64,000 nt of DNA from Heterobasidion occidentale. Lineage: Eukaryota; Basidiomycota; Agaricomycetes; Russulales; Bondarzewiaceae. The notes below the pieces were generated by a model. It was not told the DNA's origin. It saw only the letters and a program-made list of their open reading frames with translations, and searched no databases. A program made the position numbers and the translations under genes. Shown piece by piece: positions 55,077 through 64,000 of this stretch (its first letter is position 1; each line of letters begins with the position of its first letter). The DNA lies in assembly GCA_039111635.1 (NCBI GenBank), contig JBCAQO010000002.1, positions 248,001-312,000 of the forward strand, read 5' to 3'.

Positions 55077-55795
55077 TCAAATGCGAAGGACGTCCCGCGA
55101 AAGGCTCGGGAGATGAAAAGCGAGAACGGGAGGTACGTCGGGGCGATGAGCGGAAATAAGGTAGATAGAATAGAGCGGGCGCATGTCTGATCCGCGAAAA
55201 AGACAATCGAATGCTTCAGAGAAGGAGGACACCTCAAGATACACGAGGCCTGAACGCGAAGGCAAAGCAAAGGCGGAGAACAGGTCAGGTCCTCCGCGGC
55301 GCTCGAAAATCGACAAGACAATGTCCGTTTCATAGCCAGCCTGCATGTTGTTGAAATCCGTCATATTGTGACATGGAATCAGGAACCAAAAACTTACCTT
55401 CACTTTGCAGACCCAGAGAGGAGGGTCTTCATCGGTAGGCTGTAGAAATAGATGCATTGCATCCGACAAACCAGTGTGCGAATCCAGCGTGTTCGAGGCC
55501 CGGTAACGAGTGATGACATCCTGAGCCAATTCCTCCGCAGACGGTGAATGCGAGTCTGCAAAAATTGGTATGAACCGGAGCATATAACTAATGACAGAGA
55601 CTTACCCTCTGTGGATACCCGTTTGGGTGTGTCGCGCGCGGCATCTCCGTCCTCGATGTCCTCATCAGACGCGCCGTCATCCAAATGACCTTCCCCTTGA
55701 TCCTCCTCTTCGGTGAAGCCGTCGGACTCTTTATCGTCACCTTCAGCGGCTGAGATGTCAAGAAACCGCGAGACCTTTCGAGACAGAGCTTAAGT
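55077..55795 (-). CDS. Spt5-like NGN-domain protein, partial
   Basis: Three exons: about 55795-55606, 55555-55398 and 55340-55077, with introns of 50 and 57 nt in correct phase. The first is acidic (DDGASDEDIEDGDAARDTPK); then SAEELAQDVITRYRASNTLD; then the NusG N-terminal-like domain: LWVCKVK, AGYETDIVLSIFERRGGPD, FSAFALPSRSGLVYLEVSSF and EAFDCLFRGSDMRPL. Spt5 binds RNA polymerase II and aids elongation. The KOW domains and C-terminal repeats are absent and the N-terminus is unclear, so it is a short paralogue or a fragment. Confidence 0.65.
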
Positions 55796-56065
55796 GCCTA
55801 AGTTCACATAGATGCCTGACCCAACTTACTGATAACAACTTTCTTTTCTTAAGGGGAGGCATTCGTGTGCTTTGAATTTGTTGTTCTAAGTATCGTACGG
55901 CTAACTACTATACAACGATAATCTGATGGTCAGGAAATGGACGTGTACTAAGTAGATAGATGTGGAGCGAGAGAGAGAGGCGTGAGACCGACGCGTGAGA
56001 TCTAAGAATCACGAGACTTTAGGGTGAGTTTGCCACCCAAATAAGGCAAGTCCAACCATTTACGA

Positions 56066-56297
56066 GCTGTGGCTGAGGGGTGGCTGAGACATCCCGAAAG
56101 GGCAGGTGGCTTAGCTACTCGCTGTGGCTGAGACATCCCAAAAGGGCAGGTGGCTTAGCTACTCGCTGTGGCTGAGACGTCCCGAAAGGGCAGGTGGCTT
56201 AGCTACTCGCTGTGGCTGAGACGTCCCGAAAGGGCAGGTGGCTTAGCTACTCGCTGTGGCTGAGAACTCCCGAAAGGGAAGGTAGCTTAAGTACGCG
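56066..56297 (+). repeat. 44-bp tandem repeat
   Basis: About five near-identical copies of 'ctgtggctgagacgtcccga...' units with no spacers; the last copy is diverged ('ggaaggtagctt'). Confidence 0.9.
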
Positions 56298-56408
56298 CCC
56301 CTCAGGCATCTTGAATGACCCTATCGAGTCATTGTACACGAAGCGTAAGCCATGAAATGGCTGAGATTGTAGTTACATGTTCGTCTCACTAAAATTTACA
56401 TAAATCAA

Positions 56409-56849
56409 TCATTTTTGTCGTGCCCTTTTCGCTGTAACATCACTGACGGCACTCTCGTAAATGAGCAGAAACGTGAATTTAAGGGAAAAGCCATACTGTT
56501 GTGTAGCATCGGAACGGCCTCTTTTAGCTCTGGCGTCGTTCCCATCGCTGGACAGACCCTGGTTTGAATTGAAGCTAACATTACGAGACTGCGGCGGTGT
56601 TGGAAGTGATTTATGGTGGGTGTTTGAAGCCCGGAGTTTTGCGCGCAAGTCGACAAAGCGGATAGCAGGAAGAGGAGGCTGGGGGGTGACCGCCTCGTGC
56701 GTCGGTGCATGCGAGACGGACTGCGTCGGTGCAATAACCATCAAGGCATTCGCGACACGAACATGTCCGTGATTATCCACTGGATAAAGTGTGAGCCTGT
56801 CCGGTTGCTTTCGGAGACAACACTTACCTCCGACAGAATAATTGTCCAC
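56409..56849 (-). CDS. Possible unknown protein exon
   Basis: 146-codon frame (DNYSVGGKCCLRKQPDRLTL near the start). Upstream minus-strand pieces to about 57180 (VDHELVEEYG) with GT/AG pairs may be further exons. Not recognised. Confidence 0.25.
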   Translation of the reverse strand: MDNYSVGGKCCLRKQPDRLTLYPVDNHGHVRVANALMVIAPTQSVSHAPTHEAVTPQPPLPAIRFVDLRAKLRASNTHHKSLPTPPQSRNVSFNSNQGLSSDGNDARAKRGRSDATQQYGFSLKFTFLLIYESAVSDVTAKRARQK

Positions 56850-57532
56850 AGTGAGCCGGCATTGAGCATGAATGCAGTCGAAAATGTATCGAGCAACGAC
56901 GACCTAAAAAAACTGTAATTCAATAAATAGAAATACATGATAGGGACCTACCCGAGGTGTCTTGTCGTACCACCTGGTATGTTATCGAGCAGCTGAGTTG
57001 CTTCATTTAATAAGAGGAATCAGTTACATACCTAGTTACAAAGTCACTGTCTCGCATTGAACTGCATACAAAGAGATCGGCTGGCATCAAGGCGTCGACG
57101 GCAGATCCGCCCTCGTACACTGCAGCATAGTTGAGTACAGAGAATGGATAACCCGACATGCTTACCATATTCTTCAACAAGTTCATGATCGACGTTCTTA
57201 CTAAACAACGCGCCTAATTGTCCTTGAGCACGAGAGTGTGCGTGGAGGAGGAGAGAACCTATGAATGCCTTGGAAAATGAGGGGAGACATGTAGTTGCGA
57301 GACGAGCGACGACGCGAAGGCATCCATCAACCAGACGCGTGACATCATATAACAGGCAACCCGAGAACCTTCTTTACATGTACAGAGACAGTTAGGAGAA
57401 CATATTTGAATTCCGGGCTCTACTTAAGACATGTAGGATAGCATAACTAGAATATGTTTAACACAACAAGGAAGAAGAATGGGGGTAGACGAGAGGATAA
57501 GTGTAGTGAGGTGCCGCCGGCGACGCCGGCGG

Positions 57533-57636
57533 CGGCGCGCTGTGTGGGGCAGGCCTTCGCACCTCACCGCCCAAATGTGCCGCGCGCGGCACATTTGGGC
57601 GGTGAGGTGCGAAGGCCTGCCCCACACAGCGCGCCG
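57533..57636. repeat. Perfect 104-bp palindrome 1
   Basis: Two 52-bp arms, exactly complementary, no spacer (centre between 57584 and 57585). Preceded by 'gccggcgacgccggcgg'-like sequence and followed by 'tcattttt'. It would form a cruciform or a long RNA hairpin. Confidence 0.95.
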
Positions 57637-57803
57637 TCATTTTTACAATCTGAGCACTCAGTCCGCTGGAAAGTGTTCAACCGCGGGCATCTCTGACGTG
57701 CCACGCAGCGTGAAATTGCCACGGAGGGCTGGCGGAAGGGTCGTCATCGGGGACAGTACGAAGGTGAGGGGGAGGTAGTGGATGGTGTAGCCGGCGAAGC
57801 CGG

Positions 57804-57911
57804 CGGCGGCGCGCTGTGTAGGGCAGCGTGTCGCGCATCACACCCCAAAAGTGCCGCGCGGCACTTTTGGGGTGTGATGCGCGACACGCTGCCCTACACA
57901 GCGCGCCGCCG
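57804..57911. repeat. Perfect 108-bp palindrome 2
   Basis: Two 54-bp arms, exactly complementary, no spacer. It shares the outer arm CGGCGCGCTGTGT and an inner TGCCGCG with palindrome 1, but the middle of the arms differs. Preceded by 'agccggcgaagccgg', followed by 'tttttc'. Confidence 0.95.
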
Positions 57912-58254
57912 TTTTTCAAGCCAAGGGGGTTAAGGAGGGCACTGGCGGTAGTGCATGACGTCGAGGGGGCGAGGGTGCGTGCGTGCCATAACCTAAGTGG
58001 GCGTCGATGGTTGAGGGGGCCGAGGGGGCTGAGCGTAGGGTTGTGTGGCGTCAAGAGAGGAGGGCGGAAGGGACGCGTGTGCAGGGAGGGGCTGGCACGA
58101 AGAGAGACGACGTATCTCGTGGATAACACCATCGTCCGTCCCTTCTCTCTTCCCAGCGTGTCTCTCCGCCACCGCCCTTCCTCTAAGTGGTCGTCATCGT
58201 CGTTGACGCTCGGAAGGTCGCGACGCTTGGCTCGTCATCGGGCAGCGTGGGCGT

Positions 58255-58440
58255 GAGGGCGTTAGTTGAGCAGGACGCCTCAGCGGCGGATATCATAGAT
58301 GGCGCAGGGCGAAGATACGGCAGTAAGCGTGTGCGTAGGCGTGGACGAGGACAGAGGACTAGATAGTAGAAGTAAAGAGAAAGGTAAGGAAACAGTACAC
58401 GCCCTCGGCGATACTTGCTTTCTCAGGGCCTCGGCGGAGG
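58255..58440 (-). pseudogene. Exon-like repeat unit, copy 2
   Basis: Minus-strand copy of the 30970-31170 unit: same 'gggcctccgccgaggccctg' start, then a GT-AG-like gap, then STPTHTLTAVSSPCAI. Broken by stops. Confidence 0.45.
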
Positions 58441-58567
58441 CCCATCGTCCGCTTGCATCAATGAGAGCGCGAAGGAAATGGGCGCCGAGAAGGAAAAGGA
58501 ACAAAAGGTAACTCACGACGAGGTTAGAGGAGGGAGAAAGGAAACGAGGCCGGCGAAGGCGGCGGCC

Positions 58568-58662
58568 GCGTGCTGTCTGCAGCAGCCAGTCTCCCCACAA
58601 AGCCCAAATTCACCTTCGGCGAATTTGGGCTGTGGGGAGACTGGCTGCTGCAGACAGCACGC
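58568..58662. repeat. Near-perfect palindrome 3
   Basis: Arms 58568-58611 and 58621-58662 pair except for a 2-nt bulge ('aa' near 58600), around a 9-nt loop. Outer arm GCGTGCTGTCTGCAGCAG; preceded by 'aggccggcgaaggcgg', followed by 'gtttctg'. Same organisation as palindromes 1 and 2, with mostly different arm sequence. Confidence 0.9.
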
Positions 58663-58689
58663 AGCCGTTTCTGTACCATGCACGACTCG

Positions 58690-59919
58690 GCCACTGCGGG
58701 GCCCTGGATGTCCAGGGTCTTAGTATCAAAGGTCGAGGGTGAGCGGGAAGAGCAGGTAAGCGGGCGAGAGGGGATGGGAATAAGCAGATGTATTGTCAAG
58801 GGTTGGGATGTGGAAGGGAGACTGAAAGGCAGGATGAGGGCGGGAGTTGCTTGTGCGAGGGGGAAAGGCCGGTGCGAGAGGGGGAGGGATAGCGCGAGGG
58901 ATGACATACCTACGTCATCGTCGTTCATGCCCACCCACGTCTGTCCGCCACCTCCATCCATCGTCCTCATCCAGCCTCTTTCTCTACCACCTGGCGAATC
59001 TTGTCCTCTTTGTTCACGTTCGAACAGCTGCAATGATGGCACGTCCTGCGCTAGCATGCGCGCGAAGGCGTCAATGGAGCGGTCTCGCCATTCAGCCCTC
59101 GACAATGGAGACATTGAGGGCGCTGTATTGCGGGGATGTCGAGGCCTAGGGATGAACACACGCGGGATCGCAGATACCGGAATTCAAGGGCTCGAGGTAA
59201 CAAGCTTGCAAGGTGCCAAGCATGCGTACACTAATGGTCGAGGCGACGAGCACAAGTGGGTTGGTGAGATGAAGAGGAGGGCGCCGGGTAGAAGCTGTGT
59301 GCGTATCCGAGGGAACGAGTGTGCGAGGCTGTAGGTGGCAGGACACAGGCGAGAGTGAACGCGAACGAATGGAATCGAGGGGGCGGTTGACATTCGATGA
59401 GAACGAGGGCACCGGGGGTGCTAGGCGGCGAGGGTGTGCAATGTCGAGAGCGGGAATATTAACAGCAGAGGGGATGCACACGAAAGTGCTGGGCATGAGC
59501 ATGCATAGGGCTGAGTGTGCGCGGAGTCTTGGCGGCGACGCAGCGCAAGCAAAGTGCGAAATCGTGAATTGTGGAGGGGATGAGCACGAGGTTTATGCAG
59601 TCTGAGCGTACGACCGGGTACGGCGTCAAGAGCGGGAATATCACTGTGGAGGGGGTCGAGGGGACGCATGTCGAAGGAGGGGCTTGAGGCCATAATAGGA
59701 GAGCGGCGTGAGCGACTGGCTGTGGCGTCGAGTAGGGGATGCGGGCGTGTCGAGCGAGGGTCCGGGAAACGCAGACAATGCGCAAGGGGGCGTGGACGAT
59801 GCGGGAGAGCGGGCCAGCGGGCCAGTGGGTATGACATCGAGCGGGGAGAGCGGGGAGAGCAGAAGGGCAGGGGATCGGTTTGAGAGGGTAGGACGGGAGA
59901 GAGGAGAAACTAGGGCGAG
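58690..59919. other. Purine-skewed region, no gene seen
   Basis: G+A-rich plus strand like 22.3-23.4 kb; frames on both strands are Ser/Pro/Arg-rich and compositional. One minus-strand stretch (RPLDPLHSDIPALDAVPGRT, about 59600-59660) is repeat-like. Confidence 0.45.
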
Positions 59920-60215
59920 TGACGTACCTCTCGTAGATGTCCTCGTCGCCCGTTCCTTCCCTCTTCTGTGAACATCTCCACTGGTGCAGAACCTCATCTT
60001 CATCCTCATTGTCGTAGATGCCCGCGTTGTTGAGCAGTGCAGGCGTAGGCGTGTGGGCGTTGGTGGAGCGGGATGCCTCTGCGGTGGAGATGGTGGATGG
60101 CACATGGGGAGAGAGACGACAGGAGTGTGAGCGTGGGCATGGACAGCGAGAGAGGACAGGATCGGGAAGGGAAAGGTCAATCCCTCGAGGATCTGTAGAT
60201 AGTGACAATGCGCTG
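59920..60215 (-). pseudogene. Exon-like repeat unit, copy 3
   Basis: Minus-strand relative of 31050-31370. It shares TDPRG at the start, ISTAEASRSTNAHTPTPALL, an acidic part, and REGTGDEDIYE followed by a GTACGT donor, matching REGTDDEDIHE plus donor in copy 1. Open across this stretch, so copy 3 may be the best preserved. Confidence 0.5.
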
Positions 60216-60295
60216 TCAGCAATGTGTGGACGCGACGCGACATTGCAGCGTGCTTGATCACGAGACATTAAAGGACTGTCGAAGAGCACTGTGTG

Positions 60296-60570
60296 CCGAC
60301 ACAGTCGGAAGTAAAACTCCGACTGTGTCGGACACAGTCGGACTGTGTGGCATGGCAATCAACGGACTGTGTGGCGCAGATTCACCGCCAAATCTCGGAC
60401 TGTCACCGAGAATCCGGACTGTGTGGCGCTGAACCAGCGCCAAAATCCGGACTGTGTGCGGTCTCGGCCGGACTGTGTGGCGCAACAAAGAGACTGTGCG
60501 TGGAGTGACAATAGTGTGACGACTGTGCGCCCGCAATCTCCCGACTGTGTGCCGGCTCTTTCCCAATGCT
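60296..60570. repeat. Repeats and overlapping hairpins built on CCGACTGTGTCGG
   Basis: About ten copies of a GGACTGTGTGGCGC-like motif every 30-40 bp. Two overlapping perfect hairpins: 60296-60331 (14-bp arms) and 60319-60341 (11-bp arms, 1-nt spacer) share one arm. Confidence 0.85.
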
Positions 60571-60898
60571 GACTAAACTGTGTCTCCCGGTTGCAGGATA
60601 TCCTCAACATCACAAACAATTCCATATCTCTGGATCCCCTCATCTAAATGGTATGATTGTGGTATAATTTGAAAGGTGATGTATGTAAGAGCATTCTCTT
60701 TGTTTTGTAATAGCAATCTAACAATAATTGAGGACTGGAGACTCACTTTTTCAAGTTTTCTTTTCACTTGTGTATTTTGCCTTTAACAGCCTCAGTACTA
60801 CATGTCTACTAATGAAACATTCAGGATTGTATTCTAACTACATTTTCAATTGATTGAATGAGACAGAATTTCATATAGCACAAATTCCATTCCCCAAG

Positions 60899-60927
60899 AA
60901 CCAGACTGTGCTTTGCACAGTCTGGTT
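60899..60927. repeat. Perfect hairpin AACCAGACTGTGC
   Basis: 13-bp arms around a ttt loop; the arm carries the same GACTGTG core as the 60.3 kb repeats. A T-rich tract follows, but no transcript is evident. Confidence 0.8.
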
Positions 60928-61116
60928 TTAGGGGGTGGACTGTTTAAATCTATATCTATTGAACCCCTGATTCAATCTCGCTGCTTCTGGGCCTCAAAGT
61001 TGAAGCAGGGTATGAAGATCACAGAAAATATTTTTTTATATTTATAGTTGCATTTAATTGGCAACACAGTAGTTTCAGATATCGGTGGACTCAAAAGTGT
61101 CGGTAATACTACTAGG

Positions 61117-61870
61117 TCGTCTGTGACGACTGCGCGACGTCGCAGACGAGCCCCCTTTGTCTGTGGTGCACACAGGTCGTCTGTGACGACTGCACAACGT
61201 CGCAGACGTACCCTGTACGTCTGTGACGACTGCGCGACGTCTCAGACGTCCCCCCTTTGTCTGTGGTGCACACAGGTCGTCTGTGACGACTGCACAACGT
61301 CGCAGACGAGCCCCCTTTGTCTATGGTGCACACAGGTCGTCTGTGACGACTACACAACGTCGCAGACGTACCCTGTACGTCTGTGACGACTGCGCGACGT
61401 CTCAGACGTCCCCCCTATGTCTGTGGTGCACACAGGTCGTCTGTGACGACTGCACAACGTCGCAGACGTACCCTGTACGTCTGTGACGACTGCGCGACGT
61501 CTCAGACGTCCCCCCTTTGTCTGTGGTGCACACAGGTCGTCTGTGACGACTGCACAACGTCGCAGACGAGCCCCCTTTGTCTGTGGTGCACACAGGTCGT
61601 CTGTGACGACTGCACAACGTCGCAGACGAGCCCCCTTTGTCTGGTGCACACAGGTCGTCTGTGACGACTGCACAACGTCGCAGACGTACCCTGTACGTCT
61701 GTGACGACTGCCCGACGTCTGGGACGTCCCCCCCTCGTCTGGGGTGAACAAAAGGCGTCTGCAACGGCTGAAACGACGTCTCAGACGTCGCGTCTCGTCT
61801 AGGATGCAGGCAGGCCGTCTGCGACGTCTGCCTGACATCTGAGACGTCGCGTCTCGTCTCAGACGACTGC
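61117..61870. repeat. 60/40-bp composite satellite
   Basis: Alternating 60-bp ('gagccccctttgtctgtggt...') and 40-bp ('gtaccctgtacgtctgtgac...') units, each with inverted GTCTGTGACG/CGTCGCAGAC-type arms. The last 150 bp are diverged. Long open frames on both strands come from the repeat, not from genes. Confidence 0.9.
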
Positions 61871-61909
61871 TAATCGTCACGGACGTCCTCATGTCACCAA
61901 CAACGGCTG

Positions 61910-62110
61910 CACTCTCTCACCTACTCTCTCACCTGACTCCTCGCCTGCCTCCTCACCTGGCCTCTCACCTAGCCTCTCGCCTGCCTCCTCACCTAGCCTC
62001 TCACCTGCCTCCTCACCTAGCCTCTCACCTGCCTCTCACCTGGCTCTCACCTAGCCTCTCACCTGGCTCCTCACCTGGCCTCTCACCTGGCTCCTCACCT
62101 ATCCAACATC
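61910..62110 (+). repeat. CTCACCT-type tandem repeat
   Basis: Degenerate 'ctcacctggcctctcaccta' units. They sit where the 3' end of PCNA should be. Confidence 0.85.
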
Positions 62111-62141
62111 TTGGATTTTTTTCGCCTCACCTACCACCCGC

Positions 62142-63454
62142 CTACCACCTCTTATAACCTAACCTCATCTCGATGCTGACCCCGCCTGAGGGAATCTCAT
62201 TGTCGTCGCTCTTCTTAGACTTTTTCTTGGCTTTGCCGTTCTGCCAGGCGAGATGAACAATAAACCAACCCGGTTAGGAGAAGCAAGTGGCGCGACAGAG
62301 ATCAATCACGTACCTTGGTCGGTGCCCGTTTCCGCTTCTTCTTGTTCTCACTCACCTCGCCCTCACCCTCACCCTCATCCTCGTCGTCCGATTTTACCTT
62401 GAACTCGCCCTCTTCATCTGCCTCGTCCTCATCGCTTTTGGCTTCCTTCTTGACCTTTCCTTCTTAACCTTCTCTTTTTTGATCTTCTTCGACGTCTCTC
62501 CATCCTCATCCTCATCGTCCTCTTTGTCCTCATCCTCCTTCATCTCGACATCTTCATCTTCATCGTTGTCCCCGTAGTTGGCGTACCGCTTGCGCGCGGC
62601 CTCGGTTTGCTTCAGAAGGATGCTCTCGTTCGCAGACTCACCGTCACTGATAAAGCGCACGCCTTCCTTCGAGACCTCGATGCGGACAGACTCATTGAGT
62701 GACGAGAGGTCATGGACGATGCGTGAAAATTCCGACGCAGGCATGGTGACACGGGCTTCGTAGTCGGTGTCGGGGATACCGAGCGTCTCGGCGTCGATGT
62801 CCATGAGTTTTACCGCGTACTCGGCGATGCGGTCAGAATCTGAAATTGAGGAGGAAGTCAGTGACTGTCCGAGCACATGTAATTAGATTTTGGAGAGAAA
62901 AAGTTAGGACAATAACATAGAATTTGCCGGCTGTAGGCCTCAAATATCTATGGCAGTTGGTCCTTTCGACTGGCCACGGCCCTCAAGGGGTATGACTTTG
63001 AAGAAGAAAATTACGCACTGCGCGCTTCATATGTGAGCCCAAGAATATTGTCGTCGTCTGAGGCTTTTAGAGTGCAAATGTCGTCTTCCTTCGCGCACTC
63101 GATCACCTTGGTGAGTGCAACAAGGTTGACACCAAGAGGAAGCGAACGGTCGCAGCGGTAAACCCGGAACCCTCTAGAATCGAGCTTGACAGACACGAGA
63201 GCTACGTGGGAGTTGTCCATGGCTTGAAGGTTTTTTGATTTCGCAGAATCACGTCCTAAGTAGGTGTCTAGCATCAATAGACACGTATACTTACAATACC
63301 TTCTTCCGTGCACTCAAAGTTGGCGTCTGAGACGAGCTCTTTGATAGCTGGCGAGGGCGGGTGTGAACACACGCCTCATTCGTCGAAAGAGACAGACAGT
63401 ACCATCTAGAAGATGTTTCAAGATTACAGCTTTGTTGAGCTTTGCTTCCAACGT
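62142..63454 (-). pseudogene. PCNA, C-terminally truncated
   Basis: Sliding clamp for replicative polymerases. Exons: 63403-63454, 63300-63347, 63019-63255, 62314-62839, 62142-62240. Readable: LEAKLNKAVILKHLLD, IKELVSDANFECTEEG, LQAMDNSHVALVSVKLDSRG, DRIAEYAVKLMDIDAETLG, RVTMPASEFSRIVHDLSSL, SVRIEVSKEGVRFISDGES, then the Asp/Glu- and Lys-rich insert typical of mushroom PCNA. Oddities: the start codon position holds ACG, not ATG; exon 3 has no proper acceptor before LQAMDN, leaving about eight extra residues; one base is missing near 62458 (shift in the Lys-rich insert, with the right frame open again after it); after GGVSIEM the frame ends, so about 70 C-terminal residues are lost to tandem repeats. 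The one-base shift could be a sequencing error. Confidence 0.8.
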
Positions 63455-63709
63455 GATGAGTGAGTGAAGAGTCGAGAGGAGGTGGAGGGCGGTGGAGAGA
63501 TGGCGGGAGGAAGAGAAAGATGGCTCTGGTCAACAGACGACGCGTCGGAAAGACGCGTTATGTCACAGCGTGATACCGTGTTTCCGTGACAGTCACAGAG
63601 TCTCGCAGGATTTCCGTGCTTGCGAGTGCTCAAGCGCTCAGTGCCGACTCATTCATATTCATTCACATTTGAGGGCGTTCTCACTAGCGTAAATACTCGC
63701 AAACCTGCC

Positions 63710-64000
63710 TTAATGACGTCCTGACGATGGAGCGCTAGTGTTGCCCGTTCGCACCTTCTTCATCTGAGGCGGAGGAGTAGGTGGAGAGTCGGGCATAGTA
63801 CCGGTGTACGTCTCTGGATGTTGCGACCTCCCCTTCGGAGACGTCGAATCCCAGACCGATGCTTGGTCCGAGCCCTGTCGGTTCCCTCGGCTATCCTTTG
63901 GCGGAGTCGCAGGCAGTCTCTGCTGCCCCGCATGCGGCGATTGTCTCTTTAAGCTCTTCTCAAGTTGGCTAACCCGGAGTTGAATGAATTCGAGGTCGTC
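63710..64000 (-). CDS. Second FunK1 kinase, 3' end only
   Basis: 97 codons to a TAA at 63710-63712, running off the window. It is collinear with the C-terminal tail of the 27141 kinase (DDLEFIQLRVSQLEKSLKRQ, HAGQQRLPATPPKDSRG, VRTGNTSAPSSG) with scattered substitutions. Only the coiled-coil and Ser/Pro-rich tail is visible; the kinase domain would lie beyond the window. Confidence 0.8.
   Translation of the reverse strand, partial: DDLEFIQLRVSQLEKSLKRQSPHAGQQRLPATPPKDSRGNRQGSDQASVWDSTSPKGRSQHPETYTGTMPDSPPTPPPQMKKVRTGNTSAPSSGRH

Noticed and set aside
56066..56297. CRISPR-like array
   Set aside because: Repeats are head-to-tail with no unique spacers, and the organism is a eukaryote.
61117..61870. 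Arg/Cys-rich proteins on both strands of the satellite
   Set aside because: The frames follow the repeat unit, have no start context or introns, and are equally open on both strands.

Overview
Eukaryotic, fungal DNA, most probably from an Agaricomycete (Basidiomycota). The clues are 45-80 nt GT-AG introns, a fungal-type FunK1 kinase, a KDZ transposase with its cysteine-cluster domains, a PCNA with the acidic/lysine-rich insert typical of mushrooms, and chromodomain Ty3/Gypsy elements. There are no operons, rRNA genes or canonical tRNA genes. No species is claimed.

Layout. 0-6.4 kb: a broken DDE transposase (minus), two small spliced genes of unknown function, and the 3' third of a P4-ATPase (flippase) pseudogene. 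6.5-17.1 kb: Gypsy element A (plus) with a 5-bp target duplication, a second LTR nested in its left LTR, and an in-frame deletion that removed the nucleocapsid and protease. 17.1-26.7 kb: pieces of host genes that still carry introns (bromodomain-like, COG3, a PGI/KDM5 chimera, a second P4-ATPase piece). 27.1-30.4 kb: an apparently intact 7-exon FunK1 kinase. 30.4-35.6 kb: simple repeats and a KDZ transposase relic. 35.6-46.5 kb: Gypsy element B (minus), decayed, without a target duplication. 46.5-57 kb: a truncated gene, a solo LTR, relics of COG3 and of a third Gypsy copy, an AT-rich island, and an Spt5-like NGN gene. 57.4-62.1 kb: three long palindromes, hairpin-rich repeats and a 60/40-bp satellite. 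62.1-64 kb: a truncated PCNA and the 3' end of a second FunK1 gene.

Overall the window looks like a repeat-rich, gene-poor accessory or subtelomere-like segment. The host gene copies keep their introns, so they arrived by DNA-level duplication or capture, not as retrocopies. Most stop codons that disrupt them fit C-to-T (or G-to-A) change.

The most unusual signals are: a family of roughly 100-bp palindromes, two of them perfect, whose arms differ between copies; a downstream Gypsy region with overlapping frames that appear constrained in alternating segments; LTR leader hairpins with a constant loop and changing stems; a tRNA-like fold in the Gypsy 3' region with a paired stem change; a self-priming site; and a chimeric PGI/KDM5 gene fragment.
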